Source of the DNA: Flavobacterium lindanitolerans
GTDB lineage: Bacteria; Bacteroidota; Bacteroidia; Flavobacteriales; Flavobacteriaceae
DNA: 64,000 bases
Direction of reading: 5' to 3'
Assembly (NCBI RefSeq): GCF_002846575.1
Contig: NZ_PJND01000009.1
Coordinates: 62,001 to 126,000, forward strand
The position numbers and the translations under genes were made by a program. Positions 8,968 to 17,670 of this stretch are shown one piece after another. A model generated the notes under the pieces. It was not told the DNA's origin. It ran no database searches and saw nothing but the letters and a program-made list of their open reading frames with translations. Within the stretch, counting starts at the first letter, position 1. Every line of letters begins with the position of its first letter.

Positions 8968-10293
8968 ATGATGAAACATCTTATTAAAACTAAAGGTTCT
9001 ATTGTAGCCTTATTGCCCTTTTTCATTTTTATCTTTACATTCCTTGGTGTCGGAATCCTGCTCAATGACTTTTATGCTTTGCCGTCTCCAATAGCAGTAA
9101 CTTTTGGGATAATTACAGCCTTTTTACTTTTTAGGGAATCTATTGAGGCAAAAGTTGACACGCTGATAAAAGGCTGCGGAAATAATCAAATCATCACAAT
9201 GTGTCTTATTTATCTGCTGTCCGGAGCTTTTGCTGTCGTTACTCAGGCAATGGGAGCTGTAGACGCAGTTGTAAATTTAGGAATCAGTACAATAGACACG
9301 GAGTATTTCCCATTAGGCATCTTTTTAATAGCCTCATTTTTATCAACTGCCACAGGAACTTCTGTCGGCTCGATAGTAGCCTTAGGACCAATCGCCATCA
9401 GCCTGGCTGACAAAAGCGGTGCTTCCATGCCTTTAATTGCCGGGTCATTACTGGGCGGCTCCATGTTGGGAGACAACTTGTCTATTATATCAGACACTAC
9501 AATTGCTGCCACACAATCGCTTGGATGTGAAATGCGCGATAAATTTAAAGTCAATCTCTTTATAGCGTTACCGGCATCTATTATCACAATACTATTACTT
9601 TTCTATCTAGGAGTTAATTCAGAAATAAGTCCGGTAGCTATTGAAAAAGAAAGCTACGAACTCATTACAATACTGCCATATATCCTTGTAATAGGCCTAG
9701 CTGTGTCAGGTTTAAATGTTTTTATAACCCTGTTGATTGGGATATTGGTTGCGGGAATTATTGGCTTTTTCCAAAATGATTTCACTGTACTGAGTTTTTT
9801 ACAGAAAAACTATGAAGGCTTTTTAAGCATGACCGATATATTTCTATTATCAATGCTAACGGGCGGACTGGCCGCCTTAGTTGAAAAAGCGGGAGGCATT
9901 GATTATGTTCTGCAAAAGATAAAGTCAAAAATTAAGAGCAAAAAATCAGCACAAATGGGAATAGGTACTTTGGTGAGTTTTACCAACGTGGCTATTGCCA
10001 ATAACACTGTTTCTATTGTAATTACCGGAGCCATAGCCAAAGAAATTAGTGATGAATATGAACTGAGTCCTAAAAAAACAGCTGCAATTCTCGATATTTT
10101 TTCATGTATAGTGCAGGGAATTCTTCCGTATGGAGCACAAGTGCTGTTAATTTTAAATTTTGCAAAGGGACGATTGGATGTGATTGACCTGATTGCAAAT
10201 GCCTGGTATATTTATATACTGCTGATTTTTACACTGATTGCGATTTATAGCAAAACATGGAACAAAAGGATAGATAAATTCCTGAAAGTTTAA
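8968..10293 (+). CDS. NhaC-family transporter, possibly a methionine importer
   Basis: A 441-residue polytopic inner-membrane protein with about 11 hydrophobic segments. The central GSLLGGSMLGDNLSIISDTT segment is the conserved signature of the NhaC family, which includes Na+/H+ antiporters and also sodium-coupled amino acid carriers such as MetT (methionine). Two adjacent ATG codons open the gene. The unusual leader at 8820-8895 shares core bases with S-box riboswitches, which favours the MetT-type role over ion exchange, but this is inference. No RBS is evident. It may be a single-gene transcript, as fabG has its own promoter. Confidence 0.85.
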   Translation: MMKHLIKTKGSIVALLPFFIFIFTFLGVGILLNDFYALPSPIAVTFGIITAFLLFRESIEAKVDTLIKGCGNNQIITMCLIYLLSGAFAVVTQAMGAVDAVVNLGISTIDTEYFPLGIFLIASFLSTATGTSVGSIVALGPIAISLADKSGASMPLIAGSLLGGSMLGDNLSIISDTTIAATQSLGCEMRDKFKVNLFIALPASIITILLLFYLGVNSEISPVAIEKESYELITILPYILVIGLAVSGLNVFITLLIGILVAGIIGFFQNDFTVLSFLQKNYEGFLSMTDIFLLSMLTGGLAALVEKAGGIDYVLQKIKSKIKSKKSAQMGIGTLVSFTNVAIANNTVSIVITGAIAKEISDEYELSPKKTAAILDIFSCIVQGILPYGAQVLLILNFAKGRLDVIDLIANAWYIYILLIFTLIAIYSKTWNKRIDKFLKV

Positions 10294-10325
10294 AGGCTTG
10301 TCTTACAGTATTGCGATTGAATTCT

Positions 10326-10333
10326 TATATTTG
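10326..10333 (+). promoter_or_regulatory. -7 element upstream of fabG
   Basis: TATATTTG, an exact TAnnTTTG match, 34 bp before the fabG start and outside the preceding gene. Confidence 0.65.
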
Positions 10334-10367
10334 TCACTCAACAAAGACAAACTAAATATATTTTATA

Positions 10368-11114
10368 ATGAAATTACTAGAAGGAAAAACAGCGATCATT
10401 ACAGGTGCCAGCCGAGGAATTGGTAGAGGAATTGCAGAAGTTTTTGCAAAACACGGTGCAAATGTGGCATTCACTTATAGTTCATCTGCTGAAGCGGCTA
10501 AAGTTTTGGAAGATGAATTGATAGCGCTTGGCGTAAAAGCTAAAGGATATCAGTCTAATGCTGCTGATTTTAATGAAGCACAAAAACTAGTAGATGATGT
10601 AATCGCAACTTTTGGAACTATTGATATTTTGATTAACAATGCAGGAATTACAAAAGATAACCTGCTGATGCGTATTTCAGAAGAAGATTTCGATAAAGTA
10701 ATTGAAGTGAATCTGAAGTCTGTTTTCAACATGACGAAAGCTGTTCAGAAAATTATGCTTAAAAACCGTGCAGGTTCTATTATAAACATGAGTTCTGTAG
10801 TAGGAGTGAAGGGTAATGCCGGACAAACCAACTATGCGGCTTCAAAAGCCGGCGTTATCGGATTTACAAAGTCAGTTGCTTTAGAGCTTGGTTCAAGAAA
10901 TATCCGTTGTAATGCAATTGCTCCAGGTTTTATTGAAACTGAAATGACAGGAAAACTAAACGAAGATGTTGTTCAGGGCTGGAGAGACGCTATACCATTA
11001 AAACGTGGCGGAACACCTGAAGATGTCGCAAATGCTTGCCTTTTCTTAGCTTCTGATATGAGTGGCTATATTACAGGACAGGTTATGAACGTTGATGGTG
11101 GAATGCTAACCTAA
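10368..11114 (+). CDS. fabG: 3-oxoacyl-[acyl-carrier-protein] reductase FabG
   Basis: NADPH-dependent reduction of 3-oxoacyl-ACP in fatty acid elongation. The 248 residues are a standard short-chain dehydrogenase: cofactor motif TGASRGIG at 12-19, NNAG after strand 4, and the Ser-Tyr-Lys catalytic set in the SSVVG and YAASK segments. The C-terminal YITGQVMNVDGGM is typical of FabG as opposed to other SDR enzymes. It has its own promoter and ends at a large palindrome. Confidence 0.93.
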   Translation: MKLLEGKTAIITGASRGIGRGIAEVFAKHGANVAFTYSSSAEAAKVLEDELIALGVKAKGYQSNAADFNEAQKLVDDVIATFGTIDILINNAGITKDNLLMRISEEDFDKVIEVNLKSVFNMTKAVQKIMLKNRAGSIINMSSVVGVKGNAGQTNYAASKAGVIGFTKSVALELGSRNIRCNAIAPGFIETEMTGKLNEDVVQGWRDAIPLKRGGTPEDVANACLFLASDMSGYITGQVMNVDGGMLT

Positions 11115-11121
11115 TCATATA

Positions 11122-11160
11122 AATTAAGAATTACGGATTTCAAATCCGTAATTCTTAATT
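11122..11160. repeat. 39-bp near-perfect palindrome after fabG
   Basis: Nineteen bases (11122-11140) are followed, after a single C, by their exact reverse complement (11142-11160). It starts 7 bp after the fabG stop. No T-tract follows, so it is not a classic intrinsic terminator, although it would form a very stable hairpin in RNA. Confidence 0.75.
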
Positions 11161-11181
11161 CGTAATACGCTACAATTATCT

Positions 11182-11394
11182 GTGAAAAACAAGTATATCT
11201 ATATCATTATAATTCTGCTTCTTGGAATTTTATTGACTGTTTTTGGTGCATTATTAAAGATAATGCATTTTGAAATAGGATTCTTTACAGGAAACATAGT
11301 GCTTATGATAGGAATGCTACTAAAAGTAATAGCTTTATTTTTGTTTATAGTGAAGCTTATTAGCAATAAAAATGATAGTTTTCTTAACAAGTAG
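11182..11394 (+). CDS. Small two-helix membrane protein
   Basis: A 70-residue protein starting at GTG, almost all of it two hydrophobic helices (about residues 4-26 and 33-60) joined by KIMHFEIG. The FGALLKIMHFE pattern is like the N-terminal helix pair of the gliding-motility protein GldL and of short GldL-like proteins common in Flavobacteria. The similarity is short, and no role in motility should be assumed. It lies 45 bp upstream of the VWA-like gene. Confidence 0.6.
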   Translation: MKNKYIYIIIILLLGILLTVFGALLKIMHFEIGFFTGNIVLMIGMLLKVIALFLFIVKLISNKNDSFLNK

Positions 11395-11439
11395 TTGAAA
11401 AAAACTAGAATTTTAAATTTCATCCATTTCATATAAAAA

Positions 11440-13467
11440 ATGACGACAAACACCATTCTATTACTTTTACTTTCAATACTAATAGCAGGAGGTTTGTCTT
11501 TTTTCCAATACTTTTTCAGGTCTAAAAATAAGTCGAAAACCCAACTGCTTTTAGCCTTTTTACGTTTCTTTTCTATTTTTGGCATCTTACTCTTGCTAAT
11601 CAATCCCAAAATTACAACCAGTACTCTTGAAATAGTAAAAACGCCATTACCTGTTGTTGTTGATAATTCCAGTTCTATAACAGAATTAAAAGCAAACGAA
11701 ACGGCTTTGGATATCCATAAAAAACTGGTTTCTGATTCAAGACTACAGGAAAAATTTGATATTCAGTCGTATCAGTTTTCTAATGAATTTGAACTATCTG
11801 ATGGTTTTAATTTTAAGGGAACGCAGACCAATCTGGATGAAGTTGCCAAGAACCTGAAAAGCATTAATAAAAACACGGCTTTCCCGACAGTCATCCTAAC
11901 TGATGGAAACCAGACTTCAGGGAATGATTATGTTTATAGCTTTAATCCAAATAACAGAGTATTTCCTGTAATTCTGGGAGATACGACTACTTTTCTGGAT
12001 TTGAAAATCAGCCAGCTTAATGTCAATAAATATGCATTTCATAAGAACAAATTTCCAGTAGAAGTATTTCTTCAATATTCCGGAAACAAAAGTATTGACG
12101 CCAATTCTAGTATTTCACAAGGAGGAGCTGTTTTGACAAAACAAAGCGTTTCTTTTACGCCTTCAAAGAAAACAGCCGTGTTAAACGTTTTATTACCGGC
12201 AGATAAAATAGGCGTTCAGGTTTTTAAAGCATCGATAACTTCTAAAGAGGCTGAAAAAAACACCTATAATAATCACAAGAATTTTGCTGTTGAAGTCATT
12301 GACCAAAAGTCTGAAGTTGCCTTGATTACTGCAATAAATCATCCTGATATTGGCGCTTTAAAACGTTCAATAGAAACTAATCTACAACGTAAAGTAACGA
12401 TAGTCAATCCAAATAAAATCAATTCATTACAAGATTATAATATCTTGATTTTATATCAGCCTAATTCAGAATTTAAATCTGTTTTTGAAGCCAATAAACT
12501 GGCTGGATTGAATACCTGGATTATTACTGGAATCAATACAGATTTTAATTTTCTGAACCAGCAGCAAAACACATTGCAATTCAAAATGAGTGGGCAAAAA
12601 GAAGATTACCTGTCCGATTTTAATGCTCAGTTCAATCTGTTTGCTATTGATAATATCGGTTTTGAAAACCTGCCGCCATTGCAAAATGCTTTTGGAACCG
12701 TTACTCCAAAGGAAAACATAGAAGTTTTGGTTTCATCCCGTATCAGAAATGTCAATACCGGAGCCCCTCTATTGGCATATTCCGAAAACCAGGGAAAAAG
12801 AAATGCTTTTCTTTTAGGGGAAAATATCTGGAAATGGAGATTGCAAAACCATATAGAGAACCAATCCTATGATAAATTTGATGTTTTTATTGATAAGACC
12901 ATACAATTTTTAGCATCGAATAATGCAAGGAAATCACTTGTGGTTAATCATGAAAACTTCTATAACTCTGGTGAGGCCATTGAAATTACCGCACAGTATT
13001 TTAATAAGAATTACGAATTTGATGAAAATGCCAGACTCACAATTTCCATCACCAATAAAAAGACAAAACAAACCAAAAACTATGACCTTTTAAAAGGCAA
13101 TAATTCCTATAAGGTCAATCTTGACGGACTTTCTGCCGGTGAATATAGCTTCAAGGTAGTGGAGGCAAAATCAAAAAACACCTACAACGGCTTTTTTGAA
13201 GTTTTGGATTTTGATATTGAAAGGCAGTTTGTCAATCCTGATTTGAATAAACTGACACAATTGGCTTCCCAAACTCAGGGAAAGGTTTTCCATCCTAATC
13301 AGGTGGAAGAGCTTATTAAATCGCTATTGCAAAATGACGAATACAAAGCCACACAAAAAGAAATTATCAAAAAAACACCGTTGGTAGACTGGATATGGCT
13401 ACTGATACTGATTGTAGTTTCCCTTGCCGCAGAATGGTTTATAAGGAAATATAATGGGCTTTTATAA
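11440..13467 (+). CDS. Membrane protein with a VWA-like domain (BatA-like)
   Basis: A 675-residue protein. Two N-terminal transmembrane helices (about 5-25 and 37-58) are followed by a large non-cytoplasmic region and a C-terminal helix (about 648-668) with a short basic tail. The extracytoplasmic part begins with a VWA-like fold: VVVDNSSSIT resembles the DxSxS metal site and ILTDGNQTSG supplies the later Asp-Gly. Beta-sandwich segments probably follow. The arrangement resembles BatA-type aerotolerance proteins and the uncharacterised membrane proteins found next to fabG in Flavobacteria. Function is unknown. Confidence 0.75.
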   Translation: MTTNTILLLLLSILIAGGLSFFQYFFRSKNKSKTQLLLAFLRFFSIFGILLLLINPKITTSTLEIVKTPLPVVVDNSSSITELKANETALDIHKKLVSDSRLQEKFDIQSYQFSNEFELSDGFNFKGTQTNLDEVAKNLKSINKNTAFPTVILTDGNQTSGNDYVYSFNPNNRVFPVILGDTTTFLDLKISQLNVNKYAFHKNKFPVEVFLQYSGNKSIDANSSISQGGAVLTKQSVSFTPSKKTAVLNVLLPADKIGVQVFKASITSKEAEKNTYNNHKNFAVEVIDQKSEVALITAINHPDIGALKRSIETNLQRKVTIVNPNKINSLQDYNILILYQPNSEFKSVFEANKLAGLNTWIITGINTDFNFLNQQQNTLQFKMSGQKEDYLSDFNAQFNLFAIDNIGFENLPPLQNAFGTVTPKENIEVLVSSRIRNVNTGAPLLAYSENQGKRNAFLLGENIWKWRLQNHIENQSYDKFDVFIDKTIQFLASNNARKSLVVNHENFYNSGEAIEITAQYFNKNYEFDENARLTISITNKKTKQTKNYDLLKGNNSYKVNLDGLSAGEYSFKVVEAKSKNTYNGFFEVLDFDIERQFVNPDLNKLTQLASQTQGKVFHPNQVEELIKSLLQNDEYKATQKEIIKKTPLVDWIWLLILIVVSLAAEWFIRKYNGLL

Positions 13468-13470
13468 AGG

Positions 13471-13745
13471 TGCTAAGCAGCTAAGGTTCTGAGATGCTAA
13501 GGTTGTGTATTCAATGGTAGAAGAGAAAGTATTTTAATAAAACTTCTTTAAAAATCTGCGTAAATTGTTTTAATCCTTGGCCAATCCGCGTTCAAATTTA
13601 AAATTTTCAAAGCGCTAAGTAGCTAAGGCTCTAAGGTGCTAAGGTTCTAAGGTTGCGTATTCATGGTAGAAGAGAAAGTATTTTAATAAAACTTCTTAAA
13701 AAAATCTGAGTAAATTATTTTAATCCGTGACCAAAACCTGTTCCA
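13471..13745. repeat. Non-coding region with a 150-bp-spaced direct repeat
   Basis: The 425 bp between the VWA-like gene and the first META gene hold no gene. An 80-bp unit at 13497-13576 recurs at 13647-13726 with only scattered changes. Each unit is led by short tandem motifs built on GCTAAGG and TCTAAGG (13472-13500 and 13614-13655). The unit contains a stretch close to a boilerplate found between genes in many Flavobacterium genomes. The remainder, 13746-13892, carries a TATATTTA element near 13859, one mismatch from TAnnTTTG, that may be the promoter of the next gene. Confidence 0.8.
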
Positions 13746-13892
13746 AATCTAAAGTTGGTCAGCCTAAATCTAATCTTTGTATCTAATATATAGATTTTCT
13801 AAGTTTTTTTGAACTCTAAATATCCTCTATCACATTTTATACTCTGCGATGAAAAGCGTATATTTATGTTTCAATCATAACATCAAAAAAAT

Positions 13893-14315
13893 ATGAAAGC
13901 TAAATTTTTATCGGTAATCTGTGCCATAGTCTTAGTCGGATTACAATCTTGTAGCTGCAAAAAAGGAGCAGAAGCCATTGCTGAACTTTCAACAGGAAGC
14001 TGGGAATTAGAGCAAACTTTTGGAGAGCCCATTGATAAAGGAGAATTTGCTAAAATTCCAGTATTGAATTTCGACAAGACAGAAAACCGTATTTCTGGAA
14101 ATTCAGGATGCAATTCAATGTCGGGAAGTTATACTATTAAAGAAGACAATATTAGTTTCGGTCCAATCGCACAGACAAAAATGGCTTGTCAGGGAACCGG
14201 AGAAGGAAAATTTATGACCTTGTTCAATTCCGTACAAAAATTCAAATTACAGGGAAACAAATTGAAATTATACGATGGAAACGGTACTAAAGTACTGTCT
14301 TTCATTAAAAAATAA
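13893..14315 (+). CDS. META/HslJ-domain lipoprotein
   Basis: A 140-residue protein with a lipoprotein signal peptide (lipobox LQSC, Cys20), so it is predicted to be membrane-anchored. The mature part is one META domain, the HslJ-type fold, recognisable by GNSGCNSMSGSYTI and ISFGPIAQTKMAC with its conserved cysteines. HslJ relatives are linked to heat or novobiocin stress, but the biochemical role is unknown. It is followed after 5 bp by a second lipoprotein with the same kind of domain, so the two form an operon. Confidence 0.85.
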   Translation: MKAKFLSVICAIVLVGLQSCSCKKGAEAIAELSTGSWELEQTFGEPIDKGEFAKIPVLNFDKTENRISGNSGCNSMSGSYTIKEDNISFGPIAQTKMACQGTGEGKFMTLFNSVQKFKLQGNKLKLYDGNGTKVLSFIKK

Positions 14316-14320
14316 ATCTC

Positions 14321-15118
14321 ATGAAAAAACAATCAATAATCGCATTGGCCGCCTTAAGCTTTCTATTTATTAATTGCAAACCCAAGTCAGCAGAAAAAGA
14401 AGTTAGTGGTACTGATTCTCTTTCTGTATCAAAGGATAGTGTAGCCATTAAACAAACAAATGACGTTTTTTTCAAAGCCTCAGGAACAGAGCCGTTTTGG
14501 GGAATTGAAATCATGAAGGATTCGGTCCGGTTTACATCACCTGAAACGGAAAATAATTTTACATTATTATACGGAAAGCCGAATAGGGCTATGGATGCCA
14601 ATGTCATTTCGTATGAAGCAAAATCAGACAGCATTCATTTAAAATTTACGATACAGCAAGGCAAATGTTCTGACGGCATGTCTGATAATGAATATAATTA
14701 TCATGTGAATGCTTCATTAAAAAGAGGAAAAGATAAAGATTTTAAAAATCTTGAAGGTTGCGGAAATTATATTGTAGATAAGCAATTGGAAGGAAATTGG
14801 ATTTTGGAAGAATTAGAAGGCAAAAAAATTAATCCCGATGACTTTGAAAAAAAATTGCCGGGCATAGAGATTAATGCTAAAGAATCCAAATTTACAGGTT
14901 TTGCAGGTTGTAATGGAATGGGAGGCAAGCTGTTCTATGAAACAGAAATATTGCGATTTACGGATGTTTTTACCACAGAAATGATGTGCCCTAATTATGA
15001 TAAGGAGAAATTATTTGTAAAAGCCTTACAAAGCACAACAACTTATCAGATAAAAAAAGACAAGCTTTATCTTCTTAATCCTGACGGAACCAAAGCAGTT
15101 CTTAGAAAAGCGAATTAA
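14321..15118 (+). CDS. Two-domain lipoprotein: COG3650-like plus META
   Basis: A 265-residue lipoprotein (lipobox FINC, Cys19). Residues about 45-145 hold a COG3650-like domain, marked by SGTEPFWGIEIM, a Cys-containing KCSDGMSD and LEGCGNY. Residues about 150-265 form a META domain with GCNGMGGKLFY and FTTEMMCPN. It pairs with the single META lipoprotein immediately upstream. The role is probably at the cell envelope; nothing more can be concluded. Confidence 0.82.
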   Translation: MKKQSIIALAALSFLFINCKPKSAEKEVSGTDSLSVSKDSVAIKQTNDVFFKASGTEPFWGIEIMKDSVRFTSPETENNFTLLYGKPNRAMDANVISYEAKSDSIHLKFTIQQGKCSDGMSDNEYNYHVNASLKRGKDKDFKNLEGCGNYIVDKQLEGNWILEELEGKKINPDDFEKKLPGIEINAKESKFTGFAGCNGMGGKLFYETEILRFTDVFTTEMMCPNYDKEKLFVKALQSTTTYQIKKDKLYLLNPDGTKAVLRKAN

Positions 15119-15120
15119 AA

Positions 15121-15150
15121 CAAAAAAGAGGCAAAATTGCCTCTTTTTTG
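15121..15150. terminator. Bidirectional terminator between convergent genes
   Basis: A 14-bp perfect stem of CAAAAAAGAGGCAA and its complement around a 2-base centre, with A and T runs on both sides. It serves the plus-strand META operon and the minus-strand gene that ends at 15152. Confidence 0.9.
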
Positions 15151-15151
15151 T

Positions 15152-15553
15152 TTATTCTTCTTGCAGTTCAAAAAGCTGTATCTGGTTTTTTAGTCTTTCA
15201 ATCAGCATATTCATCATTCTCTTATTGAGCGAGGACGAGTTTTTTATGTATACATCATATTCATGAATTGTAAACAAACCAATCACAATTCCTTTAAGAG
15301 AATTCCGGAACTTAATATCCTTTTGAATAGAGTTTTCTATATACGCCAGTTTCTTTTCGACAGGATAGCTGTAGAAATCATTTTTATATTTTGAAATATA
15401 ATTTCTAAAAACATCAATAAAAAGATCGTTCTGAAGTTTTAATATCGGGCGTAAGACCTGGTTTTGAAAAATTTCATCAGATGAAGACTCGCTTGTAACT
15501 GTTCCTAAAGTTTCACCTCTGAATTCAGAAATGAAAGCGTCCCTGTTTTCCAT
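15152..15553 (-). CDS. Conserved flavobacterial protein of unknown function
   Basis: A 133-residue, mainly helical soluble protein. The N-terminal FRGETLGTVTSE and the later SSLNKRMMNMLIERLK segments are what I recall of a short family in Flavobacteria often labelled glyoxalase. No vicinal-oxygen-chelate metal ligands or fold pattern can be seen here, so that label is not used. It is convergent with the META operon and upstream of no obvious partner. Confidence 0.65.
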   Translation of the reverse strand: MENRDAFISEFRGETLGTVTSESSSDEIFQNQVLRPILKLQNDLFIDVFRNYISKYKNDFYSYPVEKKLAYIENSIQKDIKFRNSLKGIVIGLFTIHEYDVYIKNSSSLNKRMMNMLIERLKNQIQLFELQEE

Positions 15554-15571
15554 GGTTTTTCTTTTAAAGAT

Positions 15572-15604
15572 AAAAAAAAACCGCCGTATTACTACAGCGG
15601 TTTT
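15572..15604 (-). terminator. Terminator after the OmpA-type gene
   Basis: On the minus strand, an 8-bp stem AAAACCGC/GCGGTTTT with a 12-nt loop runs into a tract of nine T residues. It lies 18 bp after the stop of the OmpA-family gene. Confidence 0.85.
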
Positions 15605-15622
15605 GAAATATTTATGAAGAAA

Positions 15623-16888
15623 TTATTTAACTCTGAAAGTAACTCTTCTTACGATTTGGCGTGCTTCTTTAGAATTTTTATTTACAGAAGCATCTTCACC
15701 ATTTCCAATAACCGTTAATCTTGAAGCATTGATTCCTGAATTAACAACAATATCTCTTACAGAATTTGCTCTTCTTTGTGACAAATCTTTATTGTAATCT
15801 GAATTTCCTATTTCATCTGCATAACCAATGATTTCTGCATTAGCTGATGGGTTTGCTTTCAAATATTTCACTAAGAAATCAACACCAGACAGGGAAGTCG
15901 TTGTTGGTTTGGCTGAATTAAAGTCAAAATATACATTGACATAACCACCGTTGATCAGCTCTTCAATTGTACTGTTGGAAGCAGAAGCTTTACCATTTTG
16001 TCCGTACGTTTTATCAAGATAGCTTTCCAATTCATCAGGCACACCATTTTGGTTTCTGTCGATAGACTGACCTTTTGTGTTTACAGCAACTCCGGCAATA
16101 GAGTTTGGCTCTAAATCATACATATCCGGCACACCATCCTTATCAGAATCAGCCAATCCTGTCTCAATGTTGCCTACTCTTTCTTCTAAGGCTTTCAATT
16201 CATCCAGCTTAGTCTCAGAATACCAGTCTGCGTGTTTCTCATTTTTACCCAGATAGAATGTCAAACCTACAGACGCATTCAATAATGTACCATCAAATGT
16301 TCCTGTAGTTGTAGGTCCTTGACCGTCAAAATTATAATTTTGCTTTCCATGAACAATTCCTGTAAGATCTCCGGTCAATACAACACTGTTGCTTAATTTT
16401 ACCTGACCGGTAATTCCCAGGATTCCATTACCCATGTAATCTTCTCCGTCAAAACCATCTTTGGCAGATAACTGAGAAACCCCAAAACCACCGTGAACTA
16501 ACAAACCAAATGTATCAGTCCAATCTTCAAAATTCAATACTCTTCCCAGGTTAACAACTCCTTGAAGGCTTGTTCTTAAATAAGTACTTTCAAATGGATT
16601 GCTGTCATCATGTTCCTGAAATTTGTCATAACCGAAATCAAGTTTCAAACCAAATTTTGGATTGAACATGTATCGGACACCCAAATCTGCATGGAATAGA
16701 TTTAATGTTGAAGTATAATAACCATCAGTCATTGCTCTGGTTGGCTTATTTACCCCTCCGTTTACTTCAATCGACCATTTGTTGTAGCCATCTGATGAAG
16801 CCTTTTCTACGGTTGCAGCAGAATCTTGTGCGTTTGCAGAAGCGAAAGCCAGCAATAAAAACGATAATAATGGTAAATTCTTTTTCAT
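15623..16888 (-). CDS. OmpA-family outer-membrane protein
   Basis: A 421-residue protein with a signal peptide (about 1-20, cut near ANA-QD). An N-terminal eight-stranded beta-barrel region (about 35-220) is followed by acidic TSP3-like repeats (DSDKDGVPDMYD and DRNQNGVPDELE, about 245-285), probably calcium binding. A C-terminal OmpA domain (about 305-421) has the peptidoglycan-binding pattern with YFDFNSA, GYADEIGN and the LSQRRANSV segment. The family ties the outer membrane to the cell wall. It has its own promoter and terminator and is a likely major surface protein. Confidence 0.93.
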   Translation of the reverse strand: MKKNLPLLSFLLLAFASANAQDSAATVEKASSDGYNKWSIEVNGGVNKPTRAMTDGYYTSTLNLFHADLGVRYMFNPKFGLKLDFGYDKFQEHDDSNPFESTYLRTSLQGVVNLGRVLNFEDWTDTFGLLVHGGFGVSQLSAKDGFDGEDYMGNGILGITGQVKLSNSVVLTGDLTGIVHGKQNYNFDGQGPTTTGTFDGTLLNASVGLTFYLGKNEKHADWYSETKLDELKALEERVGNIETGLADSDKDGVPDMYDLEPNSIAGVAVNTKGQSIDRNQNGVPDELESYLDKTYGQNGKASASNSTIEELINGGYVNVYFDFNSAKPTTTSLSGVDFLVKYLKANPSANAEIIGYADEIGNSDYNKDLSQRRANSVRDIVVNSGINASRLTVIGNGEDASVNKNSKEARQIVRRVTFRVK

Positions 16889-16943
16889 AGTTCTTAATGG
16901 ATTTTAATTTAATTTTTCTCTTTTTTGAGCAACATTTCTAAGG

Positions 16944-16951
16944 CAAAGATA
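16944..16951 (-). promoter_or_regulatory. -7 element of the OmpA-family gene
   Basis: The minus strand reads TATCTTTG, an exact TAnnTTTG match, 55 bp upstream of the start codon. The rest of the 389-bp space to the thioesterase gene (16952-17251) is AT-rich, with no gene or repeat that I can see. Confidence 0.65.
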
Positions 16952-17251
16952 GACTATAGAATTTTAACATTTCTTACTTTTTGTTATATAATTCCCATGT
17001 TTATATTTTTTTTAATAATTCTATAACTTTTTTTTATGACTAGTAAATTAAGGTGTTGGCAATAATATTCTAATAGTACACTGTTCATTTAATGCTGGTT
17101 ACGAGTATCAGAGTGTAGTACTTATCATACCTTCTTTTTTAAAACAGGAAGGAATTACTTGAACGCCCTTTTAGTAAATTTTGGCAAGTTTTTAAGAGTT
17201 TTTTCATGTTTTTATCCCGGTTGGATTCAATTTTAATAGGCGAGAAATCAT

Positions 17252-17259
17252 TAATTTTG
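17252..17259 (+). promoter_or_regulatory. -7 element that fixes the thioesterase start
   Basis: TAATTTTG matches TAnnTTTG exactly, 18 bp before the ATG at 17278. It lies inside the longer open frame that begins at 17206, so translation from 17206 would not be possible on this transcript. This supports the ATG at 17278. Confidence 0.6.
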
Positions 17260-17277
17260 TCTTGTCAAACTAAAATT

Positions 17278-17667
17278 ATGAGATTTCATACAAGAAAATG
17301 GGTAAAACCGGAAGATTTAAACCCAAATCAGACACTATTCGGAGGAAAACTTTTATCATGGATCGATGAAGAAGCAGCATTATATGCCATAATCCAATTA
17401 GAAAACGAACGTGTGGTAACCAAACACATGTCTGAGATTAACTTTATCAGCTCTGCCAAACAAGGAGATATTGTTGAAATTGGAATTGATGTCGTAAAAT
17501 TCGGAAAGACATCACTGACGTTGAAATGTGAGGTGAGAAATATTATGACAAAGGAAACCATTATTACGGTCAACTCAATAACAATGGTAAATCTGGACAG
17601 CTTTGGGCGTCCTTCGATTCATGGCAAGACAGCAATCGAATTTGTCCGTGACAGAATCAAAAAATAG
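17278..17667 (+). CDS. Hotdog-fold acyl-CoA thioesterase
   Basis: A 129-residue hotdog protein with the thioesterase motif NPNQTLFGGKLLSWIDEEAA, in which the Asp in SWIDE is the expected catalytic residue. It fits the YciA/BACH-type acyl-CoA hydrolases. The start at 17278 is chosen over the in-frame ATG at 17206 because a promoter element lies between them and MRFHTRKW is the usual family start. It converges on the mechanosensitive channel gene with a 3-bp gap. Confidence 0.85.
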   Translation: MRFHTRKWVKPEDLNPNQTLFGGKLLSWIDEEAALYAIIQLENERVVTKHMSEINFISSAKQGDIVEIGIDVVKFGKTSLTLKCEVRNIMTKETIITVNSITMVNLDSFGRPSIHGKTAIEFVRDRIKK

Positions 17668-17670
17668 GCT

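Noticed and set aside
15152..15553. Glyoxalase label for the 133-residue protein
   Set aside because: No metal-binding His/Glu pattern or beta-alpha-beta-beta-beta repeat is present, so the label would be a copied error.
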